This document shows positions 45,460-53,952 of a stretch of DNA of 64,000 nucleotides, one piece after another; position 1 is the first letter of the stretch; each line of letters begins with the position of its first letter. Source of the DNA: an uncultured Verrucomicrobia subdivision 3 bacterium (GTDB taxonomy: Bacteria > Verrucomicrobiota > Verrucomicrobiia > Limisphaerales > UBA11358); NCBI GenBank assembly GCA_903895255.1, contig CAITTG010000052.1, positions 1 through 64,000 on the forward strand. The letters run 5' to 3'. Below the pieces are notes generated by a model. It ran no database searches and had not been told where the DNA came from. It saw nothing but the letters and a program-made list of their open reading frames with translations. Position numbers and translations under genes: made by a program.

Positions 45460-46353
45460 TCACCCTTTCCGAAACTCCTGCACGCTGCGCACGAAGTCGT
45501 CCGGGATGCCGAAATCAAACCTCTCGGCACCGGTCATTTCCAGCGCCAGGTAGCCTTCGCGCTGGCGCTGGATTTCCTGGGCGCGCGTGAGTTGAAACTC
45601 ATTGTTGTCGCGGGTGTTGTTACGGATCATATCCGCCAGGATGTCATAGATTGACGGTGCCAAAAGATGCATCCCAAACCAGCCCAGCCAGGTTTCCGGG
45701 GGCAGGCCATCCACGTGCAGGCGGCCCTGCGCGGTGGCAAGGTCCGGTTTTTCCACGATCAGGGAGATGTCAATCAGGCGGGCATTATCCGCGCGGCGGG
45801 CGCCGGCGATGGTGCCGTAACCCTTTAACTCCCCGGCGGTGATGCGGTTCACGGCGGAGACGCTGCGGCCCCCAGAGACGGCCACCAACTGGGCCAGCTC
45901 ACGGTACGGGGACAGGGGCTTCCCGCGGAACAGGTGGTCGCCCAAGCCCAGCAGCACAAATTCGCCATTGGCAAAAGCATGTGATTGGTAAACAGCGTGG
46001 CCGTACCCTTCCTGCTCGTGCTGGACGGCGAAGGTCACCCGTTCCGCAAAGCGGCGCATGTGGTCGGCCTCCTGCCGCAGGGCCGGGTATTTCTCTAGGC
46101 GCTTGAGGTAGGCGGGCCCAGGCCCGTTTAGATAGTCGCGCACCACTTCGTCCTCGCCTGGCTGAACGATGATGCAAATTTCCTCAATACCGGCGGCTTC
46201 CAGTTCCAGCAGGTGGTAGTGAAAGAGCGCGCGGGCGATACCATCCGGCCCCACCACGGGGAACAGTTCCTTTTTCACCGCGTGCGAAGCGGGGAAGTGG
46301 CGGGTGCCCAGTCCAGCGATGGGAATGACGGCTTTGCGAACCAGTGGTTTCAT
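45460..46353 (-). CDS. second GalU-like sugar nucleotidyltransferase
   Basis: A 297-residue NTP_transferase-fold protein. The NTP loop AVIPIAGLGTRHFPASHAVKK near residues 8-28 and HEQEGYGHAVYQSH (substrate loop), LLGLGDHLFRG (metal site) and EKPD near 205 are all seen; FDFGIPDDFVRSVQEF ends it. It overlaps the kinase gene start by four bases (ATGA) and so would be co-translated. A GalU-type reaction (sugar-1-phosphate plus NTP) is expected, and pairing with the kinase suggests a two-step salvage: sugar to sugar-1-phosphate to nucleotide sugar. Its relation to the similar gene at 36065-36901 is discussed in the findings. Confidence 0.82.
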   Translation of the reverse strand: MKPLVRKAVIPIAGLGTRHFPASHAVKKELFPVVGPDGIARALFHYHLLELEAAGIEEICIIVQPGEDEVVRDYLNGPGPAYLKRLEKYPALRQEADHMRRFAERVTFAVQHEQEGYGHAVYQSHAFANGEFVLLGLGDHLFRGKPLSPYRELAQLVAVSGGRSVSAVNRITAGELKGYGTIAGARRADNARLIDISLIVEKPDLATAQGRLHVDGLPPETWLGWFGMHLLAPSIYDILADMIRNNTRDNNEFQLTRAQEIQRQREGYLALEMTGAERFDFGIPDDFVRSVQEFRKG

Positions 46354-47795
46354 ACGTTGGAAAGTCCCCAGCCTTTGGCGCCAAACACATATCGGCGGGC
46401 GCCGAATTCAATGGCCCCCGGCGAGGTGCCCTCAAAGATGTCCGGCATCTCCCCGATGCGGCGGGAATATTCAGTGGCAATTTGGGGCACATGCTCCTTG
46501 AGTGCCTCGGTTTTGCCGAAGATGGCCACGGTGCCGCCCGTGCCACCGCCGGTGATTTTGGCACCATAAAGGCCATTTTCCGGGCCCCGTTTGCGAACCG
46601 CGTCCACCAGGAAATTCACCTCGGGCACGGAGAGATGGCAGTTGTCGCGATAACTCTGGTGCGCGCCATACATGGCCTCGCCCGCAGTAACACAGGCGGC
46701 ATGGTCACCTTTGCCAGCGGCGCGCAGCGCGGTAATGAAATTGAGCACGCGCTCATTTTCCTCGATGGGATGGCGCGTGGGCCCGGCGACGCGATAGGTG
46801 GCGTCCGGCTGGATGGTAGTGACGGGGTCGTCGTGGGTTTTATAATGGGCTAGAAACTCAGAGCCCAGCATGGTTTCCGGAATCTGGTTTTGAAATTCCC
46901 CCAACCATTCCGTCGTGGTGATTTCGGTGAGGTAATTTATTGCGGACCGGCCGGTGCGGGCGCGTATCTCATTGATGATTTTTTTCCCCATGAAGGCACC
47001 GATGCGAACATTCGCATAGGGATTGCCAGCCACGGAATGACGCACCATGGAGCTTATGCCCACGAAGCCGGTGCCCGGCGGGATTTCCACCTCGCTCACA
47101 ATCTGACCCGGACGGCAGAGAATGTGCGTCAACTTGCCACTGCGCCCACTGGCGACCGCAATTTGGTCCATGATACCGCAGGGCGCGCCGACCACGTAAT
47201 TCTCCGCCATCTGTGCCAGCCGGGCTAGGCGCGCGCCGGGCAGGTTCAGGCCCAGATAAGCATTCAGACAGGAAAGCGTGCCAATCTCCACCGCCGCTGA
47301 GCTACCGATGCCCACGTTCATGGGCACCCCGCTCAGTAGCAGGAAACTAAAGCCGAAGGGCAGGTTAATGGATTCCTCCTTCAACAGCGTGAAAATACTG
47401 CCCCCGATATACGCGGCCCACGATACCAGCGGGTTCGACTGGCATAATTCCCGGATCTGGGAATAGTCACCGACCGAGTCGCCAGCAGTGAGATAATCCA
47501 AGGGAATACGGGTTTCCACCGGCAGGGATCGCCGTCCCATTTGCATGGTGCGGATGCGCATCGTGCGGTCGGTGCGTGGCTGGAGCGCCATTAACATGCC
47601 GCCGCCCAGCACAGTCTCACAGACATTGGACCCGGAATAATCCGCGATCCCGCCCATGACATCGAGCCGGGCGGGCACGCGGCCGACCCATACCTCACCG
47701 CTATTGAAGAAGCCGGCAAACCCGGTGGGGTCGCTATTGGGTTTGCGCAGCAATTGTTCGAATTGCAAAACTTCCGGCGGCAGCGGTGGATTCAT
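46350..47795 (-). CDS. GHMP-family sugar kinase (arabinokinase/galactokinase-like)
   Basis: A 481-residue kinase. The opening strand RVPARLDVMGGIADYSGSNV is the GHMP substrate motif and most resembles the plant L-arabinokinase motif (APGRLDVMGGIADYSGS). The phosphate loop is GVPMNVGIGSSAAVEIGTL near residue 153-171, and GAKITGGGTGGTVAIFG is the third motif. It would phosphorylate a free sugar at C1 (arabinose, galactose or similar). The downstream nucleotidyltransferase gene overlaps it by four bases, giving a kinase/pyrophosphorylase pair. The exact sugar is not certain. Start ATG at 47795. Confidence 0.8.
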   Translation of the reverse strand: MNPPLPPEVLQFEQLLRKPNSDPTGFAGFFNSGEVWVGRVPARLDVMGGIADYSGSNVCETVLGGGMLMALQPRTDRTMRIRTMQMGRRSLPVETRIPLDYLTAGDSVGDYSQIRELCQSNPLVSWAAYIGGSIFTLLKEESINLPFGFSFLLLSGVPMNVGIGSSAAVEIGTLSCLNAYLGLNLPGARLARLAQMAENYVVGAPCGIMDQIAVASGRSGKLTHILCRPGQIVSEVEIPPGTGFVGISSMVRHSVAGNPYANVRIGAFMGKKIINEIRARTGRSAINYLTEITTTEWLGEFQNQIPETMLGSEFLAHYKTHDDPVTTIQPDATYRVAGPTRHPIEENERVLNFITALRAAGKGDHAACVTAGEAMYGAHQSYRDNCHLSVPEVNFLVDAVRKRGPENGLYGAKITGGGTGGTVAIFGKTEALKEHVPQIATEYSRRIGEMPDIFEGTSPGAIEFGARRYVFGAKGWGLSNV

Positions 47796-47822
47796 GAATT
47801 AATTTGGAGGTTTTTCAACGGT

Positions 47823-48353
47823 TTAATGATGTTTGAATATGCGGTTCCGATTTTTGGACAGGTACCAGACGATAAGGACGTTCAGGGCTAGCAGTACCAA
47901 AAGACCCAGTTCCGGATGGCGGAACACCTCCGGTTTTGAGCGGAGCGTGGGATCCATCGAAATCTGGCGGGAGAGTTCGTAAATCTCCACCGGGATGAAA
48001 AAAGCCGATTCGCCTATGGCCAGCCAGACCGCCCAATGCGTCCGGAATGCCAGTCCCAGCCCGCCTACCATAAGCAGCAGGCCATAAAACAGTGTGCCCA
48101 CCTCCACCGCCCGGAGATTGGCCGGGGTAACCTTGTCCAACTGCCGACCGATATTGAGGAAGAATTTTTGCTCGGGGTCTAGGTGCAGCCAGCGCAGAAA
48201 CTGGTCAAAGGCGTCGCTCAAGTCATGGCCCGAGAGCGCGAAAATACCCAATGCCGTTAACAGCAGCAACGTGCCTTTCGTCAACTTAATCAGGACGATG
48301 AAGTACAGCGTTGGGGCGGGCTTGACGGTGGACTTTTTTTTAACGTCGGGCAT
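47823..48353 (-). CDS. DUF2127 integral membrane protein
   Basis: A 176-residue membrane protein with four hydrophobic segments (for example YFIVLIKLTKGTLLLLTALG, VGTLFYGLLLMVGGLGLAF, WAVWLAIGESAFFIPVEIY and LGLLVLLALNVLIVWYLS). The order and the YELSRQ and WYL sequence fit the DUF2127 family, whose function is unknown. Its start overlaps the glyS stop by one base, so it is probably co-translated with glyS. The kinase gene starts 27 bases after its stop codon. Confidence 0.85.
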   Translation of the reverse strand: MPDVKKKSTVKPAPTLYFIVLIKLTKGTLLLLTALGIFALSGHDLSDAFDQFLRWLHLDPEQKFFLNIGRQLDKVTPANLRAVEVGTLFYGLLLMVGGLGLAFRTHWAVWLAIGESAFFIPVEIYELSRQISMDPTLRSKPEVFRHPELGLLVLLALNVLIVWYLSKNRNRIFKHH

Positions 48354-49972
48354 CAGCGGATTTGGGGTAGCAACCAGTTGACCAAGTCCCGGATGGCCAG
48401 GCGCTCCTGACGGCCATCATCGCGGTGACGCAGGGTCACGGTGTCCAGCAATTCCGGCTTTTCCCCCAGGGTGTCAAAGTCAATGGTCACACAGAACGGT
48501 GTGCCGGCCTCATCCTGCCGGGCATAGCGTCGGCCAACCGCGCCGCTTTCGTCGTAATAGACATTCATCCAAGGACGCAGCAAGTCGCGGACAGCCAGGG
48601 CTTTGGCGACCAGTTCCGGCTTGTTCTTGACCAACGGCAACACGCCGACCTTGATGGGTGCCACTCGGGGGTGGAAACGCAAAATGACACGGGTCTCTGT
48701 CTGACCTTTTTCGTCGGTCTTGCTGGATTCACTGTACGCGTTTGCAATCAAAGCAAGAATTAGACGATCAACCCCCGCACTTGGTTCAATCACGTGCGGC
48801 ACATATTGGCCCTTGGCCAGGCCGTTGGCATCGTCGGTGGCCTGTTTCGCGGCGGCCTCGGGAGCCACGCCGGAGCGTTCCAGATAGCCTTTGCGGTTGT
48901 CGTAGTAACGCCGCCAGAGGTCGTCCGCCTTTTCCTTGGGCAATTTGCCCCAGGCGGCGCGGAGGTCGTCGTCAAAAACCCCCATGGGCTTGCCGGAAAA
49001 GCGGGCGTGCTGGCTGAGGTCGAAGTCACTGCGAGCCGCAATACCCTCAAGCTCCTCGCCCTTCAATTCGCCGTACTCATCCCGCTTGCTAAAGGGGAAT
49101 TTGAAGAGAATATCCACGCAGGCGCGGGCATAATGGGCCAGCTCTGAAGGTGTCTGACGGTGAAATGCCAGGGTGTTACGGTCCAGGCCGATGCCCTCGT
49201 AAAAGCGCACCCTTTCCTCGACCCAGTATTGGTGCCAGGCCTGCCAGCCCCAGTTGGGCTGCGGTTCGCCGGGATGACCCGTGGTTGGTACTGTGGCCAC
49301 CGCGCCATGAATGGCCTCAATCGCCTCATCTGGTTTGATGAAAAATTCAAGTTCCATCTGCTCAAATTCACGCGAGCGGAAGGTGAAATTGCGCGGGGTC
49401 ACCTCGTTGCGAAACGCCTTGCCCATCTGGGCGATACCAAACGGCACCTTCTGGCGCGCGGTGGCTTCCACATTCTTAAACTGGGCAAATATAGCCTGGG
49501 CGGTTTCCGGGCGGAGGTAGGCAACGGCAGAGTCATCTTGGACCGGACCCACATAGGTCTGGAACATCAGGTTGAAGGCTCGGGGAGCGGTCTTTTCACC
49601 GTGGCATTCGTTGACACATTTACTTGGCTTTTGCGGGCAGGGAATTTCATCCGTCTGATCGGCGCGAAAACGGCCTTTGCACGTTTTGCAGTCGATCATG
49701 GGGTCGCTAAACGTGTCCACGTGGCCGGAGGCCTTCCAGATGGCGGGAGACATGATAATGGTCGCCTCGAGGCCCACCACATCTTCGCGTTGGCGGGTCA
49801 TCGCGTGCCACCACAGATCCTTCACATTGCGCTTGAGTTCCGCACCGAGGGGGCCGTAATCCCAGAAACCATTGATACCACCGTAAATTTCCGAGGATTG
49901 AAAAACAAAGCCGCGCCGCTTGCACAGCGACACGATCTTCTCCATCTGCACATTTTCTTTGGGATCGGCCAT
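48353..49972 (-). CDS. glyS: glycyl-tRNA synthetase, single-chain class II
   Basis: Charges tRNA-Gly with glycine. The 539-residue protein has the alpha2-type architecture. Motifs: KIVSLCKRRGFVFQSSEIYGG and GFWDYGPLGAELKRN at the start, LRPETAQAIFAQFKN (motif 2 area), QMGKAFRNEVTPRNFTFRSREFEQMELEFF, and the C-terminal anticodon-binding domain (VAPIKVGVLPLVKNKPEL). A zinc-type Cys group (CKTC, CPQKPSKCVNEC) lies at about residues 95-125. Start ATG at 49972. The DUF2127 gene overlaps its stop by one base. Confidence 0.97.
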   Translation of the reverse strand: MADPKENVQMEKIVSLCKRRGFVFQSSEIYGGINGFWDYGPLGAELKRNVKDLWWHAMTRQREDVVGLEATIIMSPAIWKASGHVDTFSDPMIDCKTCKGRFRADQTDEIPCPQKPSKCVNECHGEKTAPRAFNLMFQTYVGPVQDDSAVAYLRPETAQAIFAQFKNVEATARQKVPFGIAQMGKAFRNEVTPRNFTFRSREFEQMELEFFIKPDEAIEAIHGAVATVPTTGHPGEPQPNWGWQAWHQYWVEERVRFYEGIGLDRNTLAFHRQTPSELAHYARACVDILFKFPFSKRDEYGELKGEELEGIAARSDFDLSQHARFSGKPMGVFDDDLRAAWGKLPKEKADDLWRRYYDNRKGYLERSGVAPEAAAKQATDDANGLAKGQYVPHVIEPSAGVDRLILALIANAYSESSKTDEKGQTETRVILRFHPRVAPIKVGVLPLVKNKPELVAKALAVRDLLRPWMNVYYDESGAVGRRYARQDEAGTPFCVTIDFDTLGEKPELLDTVTLRHRDDGRQERLAIRDLVNWLLPQIR

Positions 49973-50136
49973 AAGTTTGGTCTATCAGTGTTTGCGAAGG
50001 CGGGCATTATGTCAAGGAGTGGGGGGCGCATCCTGACTCGGATCCGCCGCGGTTCCTCCTTAATTCCAATCGCCATTCAAACCGCTGAGGCGCGGCTGAA
50101 CACTGGGAGTTTCTTGTCAGAACAGGCGGTTTGAAG
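49973..50136. other. 164-bp intergenic with a 10-bp inverted repeat
   Basis: TTCAAACCGC (50076-50085) and GCGGTTTGAA (50126-50135) are exact inverted arms separated by 40 bases, ending one base from the fabH stop codon. It could be a weak terminator-like or stabilising structure; no T-tract is seen. Confidence 0.4.
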
Positions 50137-51162
50137 TCACCACTGAATCACTGAGGCACCCCATGTCAATCCAGCTCCGAAGACAACCAGCAAAATCAGA
50201 TCTCCGCGCTGGATTCTTCCTGAGGCCACGGCTTCATCCAAGGCAATCGCAACCGAGGCGGCGGAGGTGTTCCCGTATTTATCCAAATTGATGAAGACCT
50301 GTTCCGGGGTCGCGCCGAGCCGATCGCTTACCGCGTCGATGATGCGGCGGTTGGCCTGATGCGGGATGACACACTTGATTTTGGTGATGTCAATCGCACA
50401 ACGCCGCAACGCTTCGTTGGCCGCGCTGCACATGGCTTGAACAGCGTTCTTAAAGGTCTCCTTGCCGTCCATCCGGAGGAAGTGCATTTTGGCGGCAACG
50501 GTGTCAACGGTGGCCGGGCATCGACTGCCGCCGCCGGGCATCGAGAGCAGTTCGGCCTTCTGGCCATCGGCCCCCATGACCACGGTGAGAAGTCCTTGTG
50601 CGTTTTCCTTGTGTTGCAAGATGGCCGCGCCCGCGCCATCACCGAACAACACACAGGTGTTGCGGTCGGTCCAGTCAACAATGGCCGAAATTTTTTCCGC
50701 ACCAATCACCAGCACCGTGTCGTAGGTGCGGGACATGATGAATTGCTGGCCGATTTCGAGCCCGTAAATAAAACCCGAGCAGGCAGCCTCCAGGTCAAAG
50801 GAGGGCACGTTGCGCGCGCCTAGTTTTTTCTGGACCAAGCAGGCCGTGCTGGGAAATGGCATATCCGGCGTGATCGTGGCCACAATGATGAGCTGGATTT
50901 GGTCGGCTGTGACTCCGGCCATTTTCATTGCCCGCTCGGCTGCTTTTACGGCGAGGTCGGAGGTGAACTCGTCCGCAGCGGCCACCCGGCGCTCTTTGAT
51001 GCCAGTGCGGGTGGTAATCCATTCGTCCGTGGTGTCCACAAGCTTTTCGAGATCGGCATTGGTCACCACGCGCTCGGGCACGTAGGAACCGACGCCGGTA
51101 ATGGAGCACGACCGGCCGACAAATTGATATTGGGCACGGGGATTGGTAAATTTAAAACTCAT
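50137..51162 (-). CDS. fabH: 3-oxoacyl-ACP synthase III
   Basis: Condenses acetyl-CoA with malonyl-ACP to start fatty-acid synthesis. The 341-residue protein has the FabH fold, with the active-site Cys in LEAACSGFIYGLE, the His in VIPHQANRRIID and the Asn in LDKYGNTSAASV. The start overlaps the plsX stop (ATGA), and the order coaD, yceD, rpmF, plsX, fabH is the usual fatty-acid/ribosome cluster. Start ATG at 51162. Confidence 0.96.
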   Translation of the reverse strand: MSFKFTNPRAQYQFVGRSCSITGVGSYVPERVVTNADLEKLVDTTDEWITTRTGIKERRVAAADEFTSDLAVKAAERAMKMAGVTADQIQLIIVATITPDMPFPSTACLVQKKLGARNVPSFDLEAACSGFIYGLEIGQQFIMSRTYDTVLVIGAEKISAIVDWTDRNTCVLFGDGAGAAILQHKENAQGLLTVVMGADGQKAELLSMPGGGSRCPATVDTVAAKMHFLRMDGKETFKNAVQAMCSAANEALRRCAIDITKIKCVIPHQANRRIIDAVSDRLGATPEQVFINLDKYGNTSAASVAIALDEAVASGRIQRGDLILLVVFGAGLTWGASVIQW

Positions 51163-52199
51163 TGCGGGGAGGGAGATGAGGCTTGGGCGGCAGCCAGGAT
51201 GGGGTTGGCCCGGGCAATTTCGTTGACGATGGTCTCGTTCACCTGGTGTTTTACGGCCTCAATGGCGACGCGCACGGCGCTGGCAACGGCTTTTTCGCGC
51301 GCGGAGGCATGGGCTTTGAAAACCGCTCCTTTGAAGCCCAGCAAGGGTGCCCCACCATAAACCTCCGGGTCCATGCGGCGGCGGATGGTGCGAAACGCTT
51401 CCTTGGCCAGGTAAGCGCCGATCTGGCGCTTGGTGTTCTGGGTCAATTCGCGTTTGAGCATGGAAAACATGGCCAAGGCCAGGCTTTCGCAAGTTTTCAA
51501 CACGATGTTACCCACGAAGCCATCACATACGACCACATCCACATGGTCTTTAAACAAGTCATGACCCTCGACATTACCGATGAAATTCAGATCAAGTCCT
51601 TTGCAGAGGCGGAAGGCTTCCAGAGTAAGTTCATTGCCCTTGGAATCCTCGGTGCCAATGCTGAGGACACCTACGCGCGGTTTTGGACGACCCATCACCT
51701 CGCGGGAATAAACGCTGCCCATGACGGCAAACTGGGCCAAATGCAGGGGTTTACACTCAACATTGGCTCCGGCATCCAAAAGCACAAACTCATTGCCTTG
51801 TCGGGGTATTACGGTGGCAATGCAACCGCGATCCACCCCGGCGACACGACCGACTTTGAAAGTGGCCGACGCAAATATGCCTCCGGTATTGCCGAGAGAG
51901 ATCAGGGCGTCTGCCTTGCCGTCGTGGACCAGTTCAGCCGCGCGTACAATCGAACTGTCACGCTTTTTGCGCAGGGCGTTCACCGGCTTGTCCTCCATGG
52001 TGATCACCTCGCTGGCGTGGACAACCTTCATGCGGTGGTCACGAAAACCCCGCTTGGGCAATGCGGCATGGATGGCGGACTGGTCCCCGACCAGATAAAG
52101 CGCGGAGATTTTTTTATTGTTTTCGAGGGCCATCCGGGCACCCTCAATCACTACCCCGCAACCATGGTCACCACCCATCACATCCACTGCGATTCGCAT
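51159..52199 (-). CDS. plsX: phosphate acyltransferase PlsX
   Basis: Makes acyl-phosphate from acyl-ACP for the first step of phospholipid synthesis. The 346-residue protein begins RIAVDVMGGDHGCGVVIEGA, then shows ISLGNTGGIFASATFKVG, RVGVLSIGTEDSKGNEL and LNFIGNVEGHDLFKDHVDVVV. Start ATG at 52199. It overlaps fabH by four bases and follows rpmF by 49 bases, so it is in the same operon. Confidence 0.96.
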   Translation of the reverse strand: MRIAVDVMGGDHGCGVVIEGARMALENNKKISALYLVGDQSAIHAALPKRGFRDHRMKVVHASEVITMEDKPVNALRKKRDSSIVRAAELVHDGKADALISLGNTGGIFASATFKVGRVAGVDRGCIATVIPRQGNEFVLLDAGANVECKPLHLAQFAVMGSVYSREVMGRPKPRVGVLSIGTEDSKGNELTLEAFRLCKGLDLNFIGNVEGHDLFKDHVDVVVCDGFVGNIVLKTCESLALAMFSMLKRELTQNTKRQIGAYLAKEAFRTIRRRMDPEVYGGAPLLGFKGAVFKAHASAREKAVASAVRVAIEAVKHQVNETIVNEIARANPILAAAQASSPSPQ

Positions 52200-52248
52200 A
52201 GAGGAAGCGGAAAGGGAGGGCGGAAGGAGTTTCGCGCCCTGACTGAGG

Positions 52249-52437
52249 TCAAGCCCCGGCCGTGATGGTCAGAACTTGGCGGCCTTTGTAGAAACCGCAC
52301 GCCGGACAAACCCGGTGCGGCACATACGGCTGAGCACATTGGGGACAGGTGCTGATTTGCGGCAGTTTAAGCACGCTGTTATAAGCCCGGCGCATACGCT
52401 GCCGGCTTCGAGATGGTTTACGCTTTGGAACGCCCAT
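52249..52437 (-). CDS. rpmF: 50S ribosomal protein L32, zinc-binding form
   Basis: A 62-residue L32 protein starting GVPKRKPSRSRQRMRRA. The zinc ribbon is complete: CPQCAQPYVPHRVCPACGFY has four Cys in two pairs, so this is the C+ (zinc-binding) form, which is usually zinc-regulated only when a C- paralogue exists. It is in the order yceD, rpmF, plsX, fabH, but is separated from yceD by about 410 bases that carry a repeat array. Start ATG at 52437. Confidence 0.95.
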   Translation of the reverse strand: MGVPKRKPSRSRQRMRRAYNSVLKLPQISTCPQCAQPYVPHRVCPACGFYKGRQVLTITAGA

Positions 52438-52850
52438 AAATCATTAAATAATGTTAAAATTTTACAAATTACCGACTAAAATTATCCATCAAAACTGCAG
52501 TCACAGTTCAATTACCGACTAAAATTATCCATCAAAACCGCAATCCCAGTTCAATGACTGACTAAAATTATCCATCAAAACTGCAGTCGCAGTTTAATTA
52601 CTGACTAAATTTTTTCATCAAAACCGCAGTTGCGGTTGAATTATTGACTAAAATTATTACCGATCAACGTTTTCCACTAAAACTGCGGTTTCAGTTCCAT
52701 TATCGACTAAACTTCCGACTGAAACCACGGTCGCAATTCCGTTGCCGACTGAACTTCCCGCTAAAACCACAGTTTTAGTGGGTTTTACCCCGCCCGAGCG
52801 GAGGCTGCGGTTGACACCGTTTAATTACCGGCGAACAGTTGAAACCAGAC
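52438..52850. other. 413-bp intergenic between yceD and rpmF, holding the 43-bp repeat array
   Basis: Made almost entirely of the array below (52468-52782), then a short GC-rich element (CGCCCGAGCGGAGGCTGCGG, 52791-52810) whose near copy (CGCCCAGGCGGAGGCTGTGG) lies inside the yceD 3' end at 52875-52894. No ORF recognised. Confidence 0.8.
52468..52782 (-). repeat. 43-bp tandem repeat array with conserved hairpin arms
   Basis: Units at 52468, 52511, 52554 and 52597 are each exactly 43 bp. The next is at 52640 (43 plus a 16-bp insertion), followed by 52699 and 52741 (about 42). A more decayed copy continues at about 52824-52861 into the end of yceD. The core is ATTACCGACTAAA, then TTATCCATC, then AACTG-6nt-CAGTT. 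The hairpin arms vary but stay paired: AACTG/CAGTT in units 1, 3 and 5, AACCG/CGGTT in unit 4, and AACCG/CAGTT in unit 2, which on the minus-strand RNA is a G-U pair. It is drawn on the operon (minus) strand. Confidence 0.85.
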
Positions 52851-53333
52851 TCACAGTTTCAGTTTGTTCAACTCCGCCCAGGCGGAGGCTGTGGTCTCAG
52901 GCTTGGTCCCGGCGGCCGGGGCCTGATTTTCTTTCATTTTCTTCAAACCGGCACAGTCCGGTTCGCACAACGGATGTTGCGGAAATTCGAGTATCATATC
53001 TTCCCGCAGGAAGGGAGTCAAGTCCACGTTATCATTGTCAATGGGCACGGTTTCCTCGCCGGTCAGGGGCAGGTGGAGGGTGAGGTCGGGCAGTTCGAGG
53101 GGGCGGGTGAAGGCTCGCAGGCAGCGGACGCATTCGCACTGGAGCTCGGCGGACAAGCGGCCCCGGAGGAGGATGGCGTCGTCGACCATTTCAGCCGTGA
53201 GGTCGTATTGGACGGGGTGGTTGACTTGGAACATGTCATCGCGCAGGCCGAAGTCGAGCTCGGCCGGGGTGAGTTCGCCTTGCAAATAGAGGGTTTCCTG
53301 CGAGAGCAGGCGCAAATTAATGATTAAGGCCAT
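52851..53333 (-). CDS. yceD: DUF177/YceD protein
   Basis: A 160-residue protein of the YceD family, thought to act in 23S rRNA processing or 50S assembly and normally encoded right before rpmF. Cys segments ECVRCLRAF (CxxC) and CEPDCAGL near the C-terminus fit the family zinc-binding pattern. It is immediately upstream in the same orientation as rpmF, but with the 43-bp repeat array between. The stop and the last residues (LNKLKL) are coded by an extension of the repeat-like DNA. Start ATG at 53333. Confidence 0.9.
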   Translation of the reverse strand: MALIINLRLLSQETLYLQGELTPAELDFGLRDDMFQVNHPVQYDLTAEMVDDAILLRGRLSAELQCECVRCLRAFTRPLELPDLTLHLPLTGEETVPIDNDNVDLTPFLREDMILEFPQHPLCEPDCAGLKKMKENQAPAAGTKPETTASAWAELNKLKL

Positions 53334-53345
53334 GACTTTGAATGG

Positions 53346-53846
53346 CTAAGGGTTGGGCAGGGGGGCAAATTTTGCCTGGAGGGCGGCCTGGACGTGGCCT
53401 GGAACAAAGACGGCGACGTCGCCGCCGAGCCGGGCGATTTCTTTCACGATCCGGGAGCTGAGGAAGGTATAAGTATCCTTGGGCATCATGAAAATGGTCT
53501 CCACATTTTCATTGAGTTTGCGGTTCATCAAGGCGAGCTGGAATTCAAATTCAAAGTCGGACACGGCGCGCAGGCCGCGGACGATGGACTGGGCTTTTTG
53601 GCGGACCACATAGTTCACGAGGAGGCCTTCGAAGGCATCGGCCTCGACGTTGGGCAGGTGGCCGATGGATTTTTTGACGAGTTCCAGGCGTTCGGCCAGG
53701 CTGAACAGGGGGTGTTTATCCTCGTTTTTGGCGACGGCCACGACGACGCGGTCAAATAATTTGGCGGCGCGCTGCACCACGTCCAGATGGCCGTTGGTGA
53801 GCGGGTCGAAACTGCCGGGATAAATAGCCGTGCGCACAAGGGGCAA
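53346..53846 (-). CDS. coaD: phosphopantetheine adenylyltransferase
   Basis: Transfers AMP from ATP to 4'-phosphopantetheine, the fourth step of CoA synthesis. The 166-residue protein has the family pattern: IYPGSFDPLTNGHLDVVQRA (HxGH-type motif, NGHL here), VRGLRAVSDFEFEFQLALMN and KDTYTFLSSRIVKEIARLGG. It lies 12 bases before yceD on the same strand, so it heads this operon. Start ATG at 53846. Confidence 0.96.
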   Translation of the reverse strand: MPLVRTAIYPGSFDPLTNGHLDVVQRAAKLFDRVVVAVAKNEDKHPLFSLAERLELVKKSIGHLPNVEADAFEGLLVNYVVRQKAQSIVRGLRAVSDFEFEFQLALMNRKLNENVETIFMMPKDTYTFLSSRIVKEIARLGGDVAVFVPGHVQAALQAKFAPLPNP

Positions 53847-53952
53847 ATTAGCAGGTTTACGGGGGAATTGACGAGCAATAAATCGGGCGGAAGGAGGGGG
53901 GGCGGGTGACGGGTGACGGGAATGGGGAAGGCGATCCGATGGGCGGGGTAGG

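Noticed and set aside
52468..52782. CRISPR array
   Set aside because: The units are contiguous with no unique spacers, so it is a tandem repeat, not a CRISPR array.
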